From NCBI GenBank assembly GCA_905211615.1, contig CAJMBB010000003.1, forward strand, positions 1-37,005: a stretch of DNA of 37,005 nucleotides. The letters are read 5' to 3'. How positions within the stretch are numbered: the first letter of the stretch is position 1; the number at the start of each line of letters is the position of its first letter. Shown piece after piece: positions 1 to 8,313 of the stretch. The DNA is from an uncultured Collinsella sp. (GTDB lineage: Bacteria; Actinomycetota; Coriobacteriia; Coriobacteriales; Coriobacteriaceae). The position numbers were made by a program, and so were the translations under genes. The notes under the pieces are model-generated. The model was not told the origin of the DNA, did no database searches, and saw only the letters and a program-made list of their open reading frames with translations.

Positions 1-1022
1 GTATCCTTGTCAAAGCCTTGCGCAGCCTGGAGCATCACGGGCAGGCTCTCGCGCAGATTCCCAGCGATATCCGCAAACCGCTCAGCACCCGTTGCCTCAA
101 ACACGGAGAACAACGCATCTACAAAACGCTCGCGCTCGCCAGGCGACACTGCAAGCAGCATCTCGCGAATGGAGCCATCAACATATCGAGCACCGGCGGA
201 CAGGCGCTCACAGTACACGAAGTCGCGACCATCAACCACCCAGCTAAAGGGATTGTGCTGCAGCAGGCTGAACTCGGTGCTCTCAACGATGGCATAGTCC
301 TCCTGTGTCTCGAACATCATGCCAAAGATCGACGACCGAGGTAGCGTCTTGTCGATTCGACCGGAAAGATCGGCAAAGGCGTCGCCGTTCAGAAACTCCT
401 CGACGAAGCCCGGGCCATCATGGGAATACGCCCGTTCGATTCGCTCACGGGCGACATCGGAGCACATCGCCGCACCGTACACCGCAAGGTTTCCACCCTT
501 GGAATGACCTCCGCACAAAAGCGGCCCGTCAATCGCATCCGCCGCCTCGTCCACATAACGTGCCGCGGATTCCTGGGCCGGCACAGGACACCGGAACGCC
601 ATGTTAAAGTCCTCTTTCCAGCCCACAATCGTGCTGTCGGTCCCCCGGAAGGAAAGATAGCTAAACCCTGCCGGAAACCGAAACGCCATGGCTGCAAACT
701 GCTCCGTCGCCACCACATCGCTCACGGCACGATAGCCGCAAACGTGCACGCCACGGTAGCGAGGACTTGCTGCCACGGCCTCCAACAAGGCCCTGCTCCC
801 CTCCGGGTCCCACAAGTCGTCAATCATGTCCCGGTAGCACTCGGCACGCAGCAGCTCGCGTACGTCTAGGCCCTGCCAGTTCGTCAGCTCCGCCATATCA
901 CCTGGCAAACGCAAATAGGACAACCACGCAAAGACCAGGCTATCCACCGCGCAGAACGGCCGCTCCTCAAACGGATCAAACGCCGTCTGGGCATAGGTCA
1001 AAAAATTAGGCGAATCCGACAT
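1..1022 (-). CDS. DUF2974 (Mbeg1-like) alpha/beta-hydrolase family protein, 3' end outside window
   Basis: The first 340 codons are present and the frame is still open at the window edge. The start is ATG at 1022, preceded by GGGAGG four bases upstream. The protein contains GGHSKGGN (codons near 492-510), the nucleophile-elbow motif typical of DUF2974/Mbeg1-like proteins, which have the alpha/beta-hydrolase (lipase class 3-like) fold. The serine in GHSKG is the expected nucleophile; Asp and His partners cannot be assigned with confidence. No signal peptide is evident, so the protein is probably cytoplasmic. The substrate is unknown for the family. The downstream neighbour on the same strand lies outside the window, and the upstream gene (lactate dehydrogenase) is separated by a terminator, so this gene is probably transcribed separately. 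Family assignment is fairly sure; enzymatic function is not. Confidence 0.8.
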   Translation of the reverse strand, partial: MSDSPNFLTYAQTAFDPFEERPFCAVDSLVFAWLSYLRLPGDMAELTNWQGLDVRELLRAECYRDMIDDLWDPEGSRALLEAVAASPRYRGVHVCGYRAVSDVVATEQFAAMAFRFPAGFSYLSFRGTDSTIVGWKEDFNMAFRCPVPAQESAARYVDEAADAIDGPLLCGGHSKGGNLAVYGAAMCSDVARERIERAYSHDGPGFVEEFLNGDAFADLSGRIDKTLPRSSIFGMMFETQEDYAIVESTEFSLLQHNPFSWVVDGRDFVYCERLSAGARYVDGSIREMLLAVSPGERERFVDALFSVFEATGAERFADIAGNLRESLPVMLQAAQGFDKD

Positions 1023-1070
1023 GGCCCTCCCATCAACTATGGTGCATTGGGGTCAGGTTACTTTGCACCA

Positions 1071-1105
1071 AAAAGGCGCCCGGGCCGTGTGGACCCGGAC
1101 GCCTT
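1071..1105 (-). terminator. Terminator of the lactate dehydrogenase gene
   Basis: On the minus strand AAGGCGTCCGGG pairs with CCCGGGCGCCTT (11 of 12 positions) around a short loop and is followed by TTTT. It lies about 30 bases after the ldh stop codon and before the DUF2974 gene. Confidence 0.8.
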
Positions 1106-1136
1106 CATTGTAGCTTTTCGCTCTAGCGAGCTTGAT

Positions 1137-2087
1137 TTAGCAGGAGAAATCAACGCTGTCGATGATGTCCTTGAGGGCCTTGGCGGAGACGGTGAGCTCA
1201 TGCTGCTCGTCATCGTTCAGCGGCACGGGGACGCGGCAGACAACGCCGTCGCGGCCAACGACGGTCGGCATGGAGATGGCAAGATCGGACAGGCCATACT
1301 CGCCCACCATGAGCGAGGAGACAGGCAGAACGGTCTGCTCATCGCGCATGACGGCGGTGCAGATGCGCTTGACGGCCATGGCGACGCCATAGTAGGTGGC
1401 GTGCTTTTTCTCGATGATGGTGTAGGCGGAGTTCTTGACGTCCTCGGCAATGCGCTTCTCGGCAGCCTCATGCTTCAGGTGGCCGTGAAGCTCACAGAAG
1501 GTGTTCAGCGGAACGCCGGCAACCTGAGCGCTGGACCAAGCGACAAACTCGGAGTCGCCGTGCTCGCCCATGACATAGGCCTGGACATCGCGCGGGTCAA
1601 CCTCGACGTGGGCACCAAGCATCTGCTGCAGGCGGCCGGTGTCGAGCACGGTGCCGGAACCGATGACGTGGCCCTCGGGCAGGCCGGACATCTTGATGGC
1701 GGCGTAGGTCAGAACATCGACCGGGTTGGAGACGATGAGCAGAATGCCATCGAAGCCGGACTTCTTAATCTCGGGGATAATGGACTTAAAGATGCTGACG
1801 TTCTTGTTGACCAGGTCCAGGCGGGTCTCACCGGGCTTCTGGGCAGCGCCAGCGGTGACGACGATCATGGCGGCGTCGGCGACATCGGAATAATCGCCGG
1901 CGTAGATCTTCATCGGCTCGGCAAACGTCATGCCGTGCGCGATATCCAGGGCCTCACCCTCGGCGCGGTTCTTGTCCACGTCGATGAGGACCATCTCGGA
2001 GAACAGACCGCTCTGCATCAGCGCGAACGCCGAAGACGAACCGACGAAACCGCAGCCGACAATAGCGACCTTCTTCTCGTTAACCAT
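1137..2087 (-). CDS. ldh: L-lactate dehydrogenase
   Basis: NAD-dependent enzyme reducing pyruvate to L-lactate, a cytoplasmic redox sink in fermentation; 316 residues, the normal family length. The Rossmann motif GCGFVG is at residues 11-16, with Asp36 as the adenine-ribose acceptor. Gln83 in AAQKPGETR is the lactate-type specificity residue, where malate dehydrogenases carry Arg. Arg89 is in the mobile loop, LDTGR holds Asp149 and Arg152, and GEHGDS carries catalytic His176. I chose ATG at 2087 because it has GGGAG a few bases upstream and puts the Rossmann strand at the N terminus. A 26-residue upstream extension is open but runs through a stem-loop. The gene looks monocistronic, with a hairpin before it and a terminator after it. 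Confidence 0.96.
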   Translation of the reverse strand: MVNEKKVAIVGCGFVGSSSAFALMQSGLFSEMVLIDVDKNRAEGEALDIAHGMTFAEPMKIYAGDYSDVADAAMIVVTAGAAQKPGETRLDLVNKNVSIFKSIIPEIKKSGFDGILLIVSNPVDVLTYAAIKMSGLPEGHVIGSGTVLDTGRLQQMLGAHVEVDPRDVQAYVMGEHGDSEFVAWSSAQVAGVPLNTFCELHGHLKHEAAEKRIAEDVKNSAYTIIEKKHATYYGVAMAVKRICTAVMRDEQTVLPVSSLMVGEYGLSDLAISMPTVVGRDGVVCRVPVPLNDDEQHELTVSAKALKDIIDSVDFSC

Positions 2088-2112
2088 TAGAAACTCCCAT
2101 CTCACTCCACAA

Positions 2113-2145
2113 ACAAGCCGCCCGGGAACGACCCGAGCGGCTTGT
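2113..2145 (-). terminator. Stem-loop in the ldh leader, terminator or attenuator
   Basis: Arms 2113-2126 and 2132-2145 (ACAAGCCGCCCGGG / CCCGAGCGGCTTGT) pair at 13 of 14 positions around a 5-base loop. On the minus strand the hairpin is followed by TTGTGG. It sits 26 bases before the ldh start codon and about 145 bases after the aminotransferase stop. It could end the upstream transcript, or act in the ldh leader if the ldh promoter lies further upstream. No strong promoter was found between it and ldh. Confidence 0.6.
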
Positions 2146-2288
2146 CGTAATCCCAATACATCCAATCGGGACTTTGATTATGCTCCTATTCGCAGCCAAA
2201 AATCGACCGTTTACCGAAATTGTTTGCAGGATTCGTAAAATAACTGCACGAAATCGGTTGCGAGCTATTGACGAGCCGAGATAACTTT

Positions 2289-3452
2289 CTAATACAGGCC
2301 CGCCTCACGAATGGCCTCGACAGCCAAAGCGATCTGGTCGGGCGGCAGGACCAGCGCCATGCGCACGTGCCCCTCGCCCGAAGGACCAAAGCTCGCGCCC
2401 GGCGTCACCACAACGCCGGCCTTCTCCATAAGCTCCTCGCAAAACGCCATGGAATCGGTGCGACCACCGGGGAGCTTGGCCCACACAAACATAGAGCCAT
2501 GCGCGTTGGGTCGCTCCCAGCCCAGGCCCTCAAGACCGTCGCACAGGGCATCGCGGCGCTCCTGGTACTTCAGACGCTGCGCCTCGACCTCATCGCGCGG
2601 ACCGTTCAGGCAGGCGATGGCGGCCTTCTGAATCGGGAAGAACATACCAAAGTCAATCTGGCTGCGCAGCTTGGCAAAGGCCGAGACCACGTCCTCGCGA
2701 CCGACCAAAAAGCCAATGCGGGCACCGGTGACGTTAAACGACTTGGAAAGCGAGAAGAACTCCACGCCCACCTCGAGCGCACCGGGATACTGCAAAAAGC
2801 TTCCGCCCGGCTCGCCGTCGAACACGATGTCGGAGTATGCGTTGTCGTGAACAATCAGCAGGTCGTGCTCGCGGGCGAAAGCGATGATCTCCTCGTAGAC
2901 CCCGGGCGTACCCACCGAGCCCACCGGGTTGGCGGGCAGCGACACGATCATGTACTTGGCGCGATCGGCCACCTCGGGATCGATGCCCGCCACATAGGGC
3001 AGGTAATTGTGCTCGGCAACCAGCGGATAGTACTCGAGCTTGGCATCGGCGATCTTGGCACCCGCCTCAAAGACCGGGTAGCACGGATCGGGAACCAAAA
3101 TAGTGTCACCCGGATCGAGCAGGGCCAGGCCCAAATGGCCCACGCCCTCCTGCGTGCCGTTGCACGACTGCACCATGGACGGCGTAATGCCGGAGACACC
3201 AAAGCGACGCTCATAGTAATCGCACACGGCTTGCTTGAGTTCGGGCAGGTCGCGCAGGGCATACTTCCACATCTCGGGATCTTGGGCTGCCTGCGTGAGC
3301 GCCTCGACCACGTGGTCGTACGGCTTAAAGTCGGGCGTGCCCACGCTCATGTTGTAAATGGTCTTGCCCTGAGCCTTCAGCGCGAGCAGTTTGTTGTTGA
3401 GCGAGGCGAAGACCTCCGCGCCAAAGCGGTCGAGACGCTGCGATGCCTGCAT
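2289..3452 (-). CDS. PLP-dependent class I/II aminotransferase
   Basis: Fold-type I aminotransferase of 387 residues. It transfers an amino group between an amino acid and a 2-oxo acid using pyridoxal phosphate. Recognisable sites are the substrate-binding NPVG segment with Asn175, Asp203 and Tyr206 in HDNAYSD, and the Schiff-base lysine Lys237 in SLSKSFNVTGARIGF. The C-terminal arm contains VRMAL. The sequence resembles the LL-diaminopimelate/alanine aminotransferase group of Firmicutes and Actinobacteria, but the substrate cannot be read from sequence alone. ATG at 3452 has GAAAGGTGG just upstream; the in-frame extension to 3542 crosses the terminator of nadE and was rejected. The gene lies between two hairpins and is probably a single-gene unit. 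Confidence 0.9.
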   Translation of the reverse strand: MQASQRLDRFGAEVFASLNNKLLALKAQGKTIYNMSVGTPDFKPYDHVVEALTQAAQDPEMWKYALRDLPELKQAVCDYYERRFGVSGITPSMVQSCNGTQEGVGHLGLALLDPGDTILVPDPCYPVFEAGAKIADAKLEYYPLVAEHNYLPYVAGIDPEVADRAKYMIVSLPANPVGSVGTPGVYEEIIAFAREHDLLIVHDNAYSDIVFDGEPGGSFLQYPGALEVGVEFFSLSKSFNVTGARIGFLVGREDVVSAFAKLRSQIDFGMFFPIQKAAIACLNGPRDEVEAQRLKYQERRDALCDGLEGLGWERPNAHGSMFVWAKLPGGRTDSMAFCEELMEKAGVVVTPGASFGPSGEGHVRMALVLPPDQIALAVEAIREAGLY

Positions 3453-3471
3453 GGTGCCACCTTTCGATATG

Positions 3472-3502
3472 AAAAACGCGGCGCTCCGACAAGAGCGCCG
3501 CG
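3472..3502 (-). terminator. Terminator of nadE
   Basis: A perfect 10-bp stem (CGCGGCGCTC at 3477-3486 with GAGCGCCGCG at 3493-3502) has a 6-base loop and is followed on the minus strand by TTTTT. It lies 70 bases past the nadE stop and 20 bases before the aminotransferase start. Confidence 0.9.
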
Positions 3503-3570
3503 CGATACGGGCCATCAGATTGCAAAAGTGTAACGCTTGCAACCCCCGTATTGGTTCAATTTAGCCAACC

Positions 3571-5526
3571 TTAGTCAATCGGATTGAGCGCGTCGATCTG
3601 CGCAAGCCACAAACGTGAGCTGGCGTCACTCGGCATACGCCAATCGCCGCGCGGGCTGAGCGTCACCGAGCCCACCTTGGGACCATCGGGCAGGCAGCTG
3701 CGCTTAAACTGTTGGGCAAAGAAGCGACGATAGAACGTACGTAGCCACGTGTGGACGGTCTTGGCGTCGTAGACGCCCTCGAAGCTCTTGAGCGCCATGC
3801 GGTAGATCTTGCCCGGCTCAAAGCCAAAACGCAGCAGGTAGTAGAGGAAGTAGTCGTGCAACTCGTACGGGCCCACCAAATCCTCGGTCTTCTGCGCAAT
3901 CTCGCCGTCGCCCGTGGGCGGCAGAAGCTCGGGAGATACCGGCGTATCGAGGATGTCGAGCAAGACATCGGCGGCATAGCGCACCAGATGACGCACGAGC
4001 GTCTTGGGCACGCTCGCGTTGACGGCGTACATGCTCATGTGGTCACCGTTATAGGTAGCCCAGCCGAGCGCCAGCTCCGACAGGTCGCCCGTGCCGATGA
4101 CAAAACCGCCAGCCTGGTTGGCCAAGTCCATCAAAATCTGCGTGCGTGCGCGGGCTTGGCTGTTCTCGTAGGTCACGTCCTGAACTGCCGGGTCGTGCTC
4201 AATGTCCTTGAAGTGCTGCTCCACAGCCGCGTGGATCGAAACCTCGCGGAAGCTCACACCCAGGTCGCGGGCAAGCGACTCGGCATTGGACTTGGTGCGA
4301 TGCGTCGTGCCAAAGCCAGGCATGGACACGGCTGTGATACCGGTGCGCGGCAGCCCCAGCGCATCGAAGGCACGCACGGTCACAAGCAGTGCCAGCGTGG
4401 AGTCCAAGCCACCCGAAAGGCCGATGACCGCAGCCTTGGTACCTGTGTGGGCAAGGCGGGTCTTGAGGCCCGCAGTCTGCAGATTGAGGATGGTCTCGCA
4501 ACGCTCGGCCAGGTCGCCATGGTCGGCCGGCACAAAGGGCGCGCGGGGGAAGACGCGGTCGATGTCGAACGCATCGCGCAGGACAGGCTCTTCGGCCAGC
4601 ACGCCCTCAAACGAAAATTCAACGGTCGTGGCCTCCGGCGCATCGTCGGTACGCGTCCACGTCGTCGAGCGACGGCGCTCGGCAACCAGACGGTCGAGGT
4701 CAACATCGGCGATGGCCATATCGCAGGTAAGCAGTTTGGTCGCGGCGAGCTTGGAGCCGTTTTCGTAGACGAGGTTCTCCCCCGCAAAGACCATGTCGGT
4801 CGTGGACTCGCCCTCGCTCGCATCTGCATAGGCATAGGCGCAGTACAGGCGCGCACTCTGATTGGAGATGAGGCTGCGGCGATAGTCTGCCTTGCCGATA
4901 ATCTCGTCCGAGGCCGACGGGTTGAGAATCACCGTCGCACCGGCAAGCGCCATCTCGGTCGAAGGGGGCGCCGGCACCCACAGATCCTCGCAGACCTCAA
5001 CGCCCAGCACCAGGTCTTCAGCACCCTCATCACAGCAACGGTAGACAAGCCCCGAACCCAGCGGAACCGGACCCTGACCGGCAAACTCGACCCACACAGG
5101 ATCTGCGGGCGCCGGAGCAAACCAGCGGCGCTCGTAGAACTCGCCATAGTTGGGCAGATACTTCTTGGCCGTAAGACCCAAAAGCTCGCCCGCGCAGCAC
5201 ACGGCGGCGCAGTTGTAGATATTCTCGGCAACTGCAACGGGAAGACCGATGGTAAAGACAATCGGCAGCTCACGAGTCTCATCGAGGATATGCACCAGAG
5301 CAGCCTCGCAGGCATGCAGCAGCGTGCGGTTATGGAACAGGTCGGCCGCGGTATAGCCGCACAAGTTGAGCTCGGGCAACACCAGCGCGCGAACGCCGCG
5401 CTCGGCAGCCTCGTGAACAGCTGCCAGCGCAACCTCGGCATTGCCCTCGACATCGGCCACGCGAATCCGCGGCGAAGCCGCCGCCACACGCAAAAAGCCA
5501 TCAGACTGAGAAAGGTGAAGATTCAT
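3571..5526 (-). CDS. nadE: Glutamine-dependent NAD+ synthetase
   Basis: Catalyses the last step of NAD synthesis: ATP-dependent amidation of nicotinate adenine dinucleotide with ammonia taken from glutamine. The 651-residue protein has two domains. The N-terminal nitrilase-type glutaminase domain shows the Glu-Lys-Cys triad at Glu52 (LPELNLCGY), Lys121 (TAKKYLPNY) and Cys179 (GVEVCEDLW). The C-terminal synthetase domain has the PP-loop SGGLDS at residues 371-376. The length matches the glutamine-dependent type rather than the short ammonia-dependent enzyme. ATG at 5526 has GGGAG eight bases upstream; ATG at 5553 has no Shine-Dalgarno sequence. It is transcribed divergently from the membrane protein gene at 5730. 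Confidence 0.96.
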   Translation of the reverse strand: MNLHLSQSDGFLRVAAASPRIRVADVEGNAEVALAAVHEAAERGVRALVLPELNLCGYTAADLFHNRTLLHACEAALVHILDETRELPIVFTIGLPVAVAENIYNCAAVCCAGELLGLTAKKYLPNYGEFYERRWFAPAPADPVWVEFAGQGPVPLGSGLVYRCCDEGAEDLVLGVEVCEDLWVPAPPSTEMALAGATVILNPSASDEIIGKADYRRSLISNQSARLYCAYAYADASEGESTTDMVFAGENLVYENGSKLAATKLLTCDMAIADVDLDRLVAERRRSTTWTRTDDAPEATTVEFSFEGVLAEEPVLRDAFDIDRVFPRAPFVPADHGDLAERCETILNLQTAGLKTRLAHTGTKAAVIGLSGGLDSTLALLVTVRAFDALGLPRTGITAVSMPGFGTTHRTKSNAESLARDLGVSFREVSIHAAVEQHFKDIEHDPAVQDVTYENSQARARTQILMDLANQAGGFVIGTGDLSELALGWATYNGDHMSMYAVNASVPKTLVRHLVRYAADVLLDILDTPVSPELLPPTGDGEIAQKTEDLVGPYELHDYFLYYLLRFGFEPGKIYRMALKSFEGVYDAKTVHTWLRTFYRRFFAQQFKRSCLPDGPKVGSVTLSPRGDWRMPSDASSRLWLAQIDALNPID

Positions 5527-5574
5527 AAGAATGCTCCCGTGCGTAGACGCCATTCAACACAATTAGCAAGCCCT

Positions 5575-5580
5575 ATTGTA
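5575..5580 (-). promoter_or_regulatory. Candidate -10 element for nadE
   Basis: TACAAT on the minus strand lies about 50 bases before the nadE start. No convincing -35 box is correctly spaced, so this is only a weak proposal. Confidence 0.3.
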
Positions 5581-5729
5581 GTTCAACCGCCGGGCGCAAC
5601 CGCATCCCACCAACTTGGTGAGCTATTGATGAGTTGATGGTATCTGTTAAATGTCACGTACGATTCACATCTGGTGGGTACCCTGATGGCTACACGAAAC
5701 GAAGCAGATTTACACCGGGAGGACCCCGT

Positions 5730-6674
5730 ATGACAACCAAGTACACCGACGCACCGCGCACGCGCGTCATGACGCCGGCATCGCTCAACAACGGCGTGCA
5801 CGAGAACCATTCCATCGGACAGACCATGGCCATCGCGCCCAAAAAGGGCCTGTTCGACGACATTTCCATTCCCCAGATCATCGCCGGCGCCGCAGCTGCC
5901 GCCACGAGCGTCGCGCTTGCCTCCAAGATTGGTATCGCTGGTTCAGTAATTGGTGCCGCCGTGAGCTCGGTTATCACCGTTGTGTCCTCGCAGGTCTACC
6001 GCCACTTTATCTCTGCCAGCGCCGAAGCCCTCAAAGGTACGCACGCCGCCGTCGACTACCCCGCCGGCGCCTATGAGCCCGTTGAGTTTAATGCCGAGGA
6101 GCACCTGGGCGGCGCCGCGACTACGCAGGAGATGCGCCAGATTGCGGGGCGCGCGACCACGGCGCGCGTTGCTCCCGACAGCCTGCGCGCCAAGGCGGCG
6201 GCAGAGCGCAGTCAGACGCAAAAGAAGGTCATCGTCTTCTCGATCGCCATCGCCATTGTCGCGGTCATCGCCTGCGCCGGCGCCATCCTTATCACCACCG
6301 CCGGTGAGGGTCTGGGTGAGCGCCCCGAGCCAATCCTTTCGTCGCATACGACCGAGCACGACGCGGATAGCTCAGGTCAATCGCAAAGCCAGCAGGACGA
6401 CCCGCAGGGTACCTCCGCATCCACTGACTCGTCATCGAACACCCCCAATCAATCGCAGGACGTCGATTCCTCTGCGAACAACAGCGACACGCAATCCGGC
6501 ACGACCGACTCAAGCCAAACGACCGACGGCTCTCAACCGAGCACGGGCGACCAGACGAGCGGCAATACATCGGGCACGGGATCTACCGACAACAGCAGCA
6601 CTAATAGCTCGGGCGGAACCGCGTCCGGCACGGCATCTGACAGCTCGAGCCAAGGCACGGCATCGGGCAACTAA
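5730..6674 (+). CDS. Uncharacterised membrane protein with Ser/Thr-rich C-terminal tail
   Basis: A protein of 314 residues that I do not recognise. After a polar N terminus there is a long Ala/Gly/Val-rich hydrophobic stretch (about residues 46-88, possibly a hairpin of two helices). A charged segment follows, and then one clear transmembrane helix near residues 165-192 (KKVIVFSIAIAIVAVIACAG). The last 110 or so residues are almost entirely Ser, Thr, Gly, Asn, Asp and Gln, a low-complexity tail expected outside the membrane or in the wall. There is no LPxTG sorting signal. ATG at 5730 has GGGAGG seven bases upstream; the extension to 5634 has no ribosome binding site. It is a single gene followed by a terminator. 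Confidence 0.75.
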   Translation: MTTKYTDAPRTRVMTPASLNNGVHENHSIGQTMAIAPKKGLFDDISIPQIIAGAAAAATSVALASKIGIAGSVIGAAVSSVITVVSSQVYRHFISASAEALKGTHAAVDYPAGAYEPVEFNAEEHLGGAATTQEMRQIAGRATTARVAPDSLRAKAAAERSQTQKKVIVFSIAIAIVAVIACAGAILITTAGEGLGERPEPILSSHTTEHDADSSGQSQSQQDDPQGTSASTDSSSNTPNQSQDVDSSANNSDTQSGTTDSSQTTDGSQPSTGDQTSGNTSGTGSTDNSSTNSSGGTASGTASDSSSQGTASGN

Positions 6675-6708
6675 GCACGTTTGCCTCTCATAGATAATCG
6701 ACCTATAT

Positions 6709-6742
6709 AACGGGCGCGAACCGGCAACGGTCGCGCCCGTTT
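6709..6742 (+). terminator. Terminator after the membrane protein gene
   Basis: AACGGGCGCGA pairs with TCGCGCCCGTT (11 bp), and the loop holds an inner CCG-GCAA-CGG helix. Only TTTG follows, so termination strength is uncertain. It lies 35 bases after the stop codon at 6674. Confidence 0.75.
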
Positions 6743-6812
6743 GCCTTGGGCGCCGAGGTGGCACGCCCCGTGCGATGGTAAGATGCTTTGGTGTGTAAAG
6801 AGGAGATTTGCC

Positions 6813-8099
6813 ATGAGCAAGACAATAGTTAGGCCCACGCTATCGCTGGGCAACCACATCTATCTGTATCGCCTGCTGCGCGACGCAATCGGATGCGGCA
6901 AGCAAACGTTTATGACGCAGGTCGAGGAGGCACTCGCCGCTGGTGACATGGCCGCTCATGACCTGGGCTTCGAGTCCACGCGCGAGCTGCTCGAGGAGCT
7001 CGACGACTGCATTAAGCTGACCGTCTTTAAGGGCGGTCGCCTGTATGCCACGGTCATCGCCAACGAGGCCTGGGATGCCGCCCTTGCCAAGGGCGAGGAC
7101 AAGCCCAAGGCAGCCAAGGGAGCCAAGCAGTCCTACAAAAAGAAAAAACGCGGCGAGAAGGACCTCAAGGCCGTGCGTCCCAAGCACGTTAAGCGTCCCG
7201 AGCCCGAGCCCGTGGCCGAAGTCGCTCCGGAGCCCGAGCCCGAGCCCGAGATCGAAGCCGCTATTGAGGTAACAGCAGAAGCCGAAACCGAAATCACTGC
7301 CACGACCGATCCCGAAGTCATATCCGAGCAGGAAGCCACTGCGGAACTCAACGAGGCTCCCAAGTCGACAACCGAAGAAGCCACTGTCCAGCCCGAGACG
7401 CCTGCGTTCCAAAACAGCGATGTCTTTGGCGACGAGGCCGAGGACGATCGACCCAACGATCAAGACACCACCGAGTCGACACCGGAGCCCGAGACGCCGC
7501 AGCCCGCCATCTCGCTCACGGTCGTCTATGACCCCGAGAACGCCAACGCCGGCATCACCACCATGGCCTCCACGCCCATCGAGGCAAAGTCGAGCGTCGA
7601 GAACGAGAACGCGACGCAGGTTGAGGTTGAAACCTCAGCTGCAGACGCGCCCATCACCGTGGAGCCCGCAGATTCCACGATCAAGCCGGAAACGACGCCG
7701 GAGCCCACACCCGTCATCGAGAACGTGCCCGCCGCTGCTTTCGACCAAATTCCCGCACCGGCACCCGCAGCGGCCCCAACCCCCGCACCCGTAGCGCCCG
7801 CCATCCACGAGGACTTCCCCGTCGATTTCGCAACCGAGGTCTTCTGCCCCGGTCCGCTTCTGCACCAGTTGTCGACCTATCTCCCCTACGGCGCCGACAC
7901 CCTCGGCATTGTCGGCGAGTACTACTGGATCGCCCGCGAGCGCGGTACCATCGAGGCCGCGCGAAACCGCGCAATCTTCCCCCTGCGCTACACGCAGGCC
8001 GGCGAGCGCCACGAGGTTGCCGTGCGCATCCGCCGCAACACCACCGGCGGTCTCGGAGCCGCCTGGGCCATCGACAAAGTCGAAGAACCCGAGCAGTAA
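6813..8099 (+). CDS. Uncharacterised protein with two conserved-looking ends joined by a Pro/Glu-rich linker
   Basis: A protein of 428 residues that I cannot place in a named family. Residues 1-90 look globular and helical (HIYLYRLLRDAIGCGKQTFM...LGFESTRELLEELDD), somewhat like a small winged-helix or nucleic-acid-binding module. A basic patch of Lys repeats follows (about residues 97-130). Then about 200 residues are rich in Pro, Glu, Ala and Thr with PEPEP repeats and are likely disordered. The last 85 residues (VDFATEVFCPGPLLHQ to AWAIDKVEEPEQ) form a second ordered domain. There is no signal peptide or membrane helix. ATG at 6813 has AGAGGAG upstream. It is a single gene with a strong terminator behind it. 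Confidence 0.75.
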   Translation: MSKTIVRPTLSLGNHIYLYRLLRDAIGCGKQTFMTQVEEALAAGDMAAHDLGFESTRELLEELDDCIKLTVFKGGRLYATVIANEAWDAALAKGEDKPKAAKGAKQSYKKKKRGEKDLKAVRPKHVKRPEPEPVAEVAPEPEPEPEIEAAIEVTAEAETEITATTDPEVISEQEATAELNEAPKSTTEEATVQPETPAFQNSDVFGDEAEDDRPNDQDTTESTPEPETPQPAISLTVVYDPENANAGITTMASTPIEAKSSVENENATQVEVETSAADAPITVEPADSTIKPETTPEPTPVIENVPAAAFDQIPAPAPAAAPTPAPVAPAIHEDFPVDFATEVFCPGPLLHQLSTYLPYGADTLGIVGEYYWIARERGTIEAARNRAIFPLRYTQAGERHEVAVRIRRNTTGGLGAAWAIDKVEEPEQ

Positions 8100-8106
8100 C
8101 GACAAA

Positions 8107-8145
8107 CGGCTCAAATCCAAATCAGGATTTGAGCCGTTTTTATTT
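8107..8145 (+). terminator. Strong intrinsic terminator
   Basis: A perfect 12-bp stem (CGGCTCAAATCC at 8107-8118, GGATTTGAGCCG at 8125-8136) with loop AAATCA is followed by a T-rich tract. It starts eight bases after the stop codon of the 6813 gene. Confidence 0.95.
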
Positions 8146-8170
8146 GTTGATGTTCCGTGACCCACAGCGA

Positions 8171-8270
8171 GCGGGCCGCAAGTGCCCCAGGTTGCCGTGA
8201 AAGAGGAGCGGCGCGTACTTCGGTACGCGAGCGACGGTTTGAACGGCAAGATGGGGTGTTTGCGGCCCGC
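8171..8270. repeat. 100-base near-palindrome with a UUCG-capped core
   Basis: The outer arms GCGGGCCGCAA (8171-8181) and TTGCGGCCCGC (8260-8270) pair perfectly. Inside them TGCCCCA-type bases face TGGGGT, then TTGCCGT (8192-8198) pairs with ACGGCAA (8243-8249). The tip is GCGTAC-TTCG-GTACGC (8213-8228), which on the plus strand is a C(UUCG)G tetraloop. A partly unpaired stretch separates the tip from the outer arms. It lies between the terminator at 8107 and the hairpin at 8284. It could be a repeated extragenic palindrome, a small structured RNA or a mobile-element remnant. No second copy occurs in this window. Confidence 0.75.
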
Positions 8271-8283
8271 GCAGCGTCGAGCA

Positions 8284-8310
8284 GTTACGCGGTTCGGAAA
8301 ACCGCGTAAC
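8284..8310 (-). terminator. Hairpin after ettA
   Basis: A perfect 11-bp stem, GTTACGCGGTT (8284-8294) with AACCGCGTAAC (8300-8310), has a 5-base loop and starts three bases past the ettA stop codon. No T-tract follows, so it may stabilise the mRNA end rather than terminate alone. Confidence 0.6.
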
Positions 8311-8313
8311 GAT

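Noticed and set aside
1047..2090. 347-codon plus-strand frame over ldh
   Set aside because: The minus strand encodes lactate dehydrogenase with every catalytic residue; the plus frame has no start signal or motif.
3751..5637. Long open frame on the plus strand antisense to nadE
   Set aside because: It mirrors the GC-rich third-codon pattern of nadE, has no ribosome binding site and shows no protein motif. The opposite strand encodes a complete enzyme with all active-site residues.
7200..7260. PEPEP codon repeat as a possible recombination or CRISPR-like repeat
   Set aside because: The repetition is in frame, encodes Pro-Glu runs and lacks spacers of equal size; it is a protein linker.
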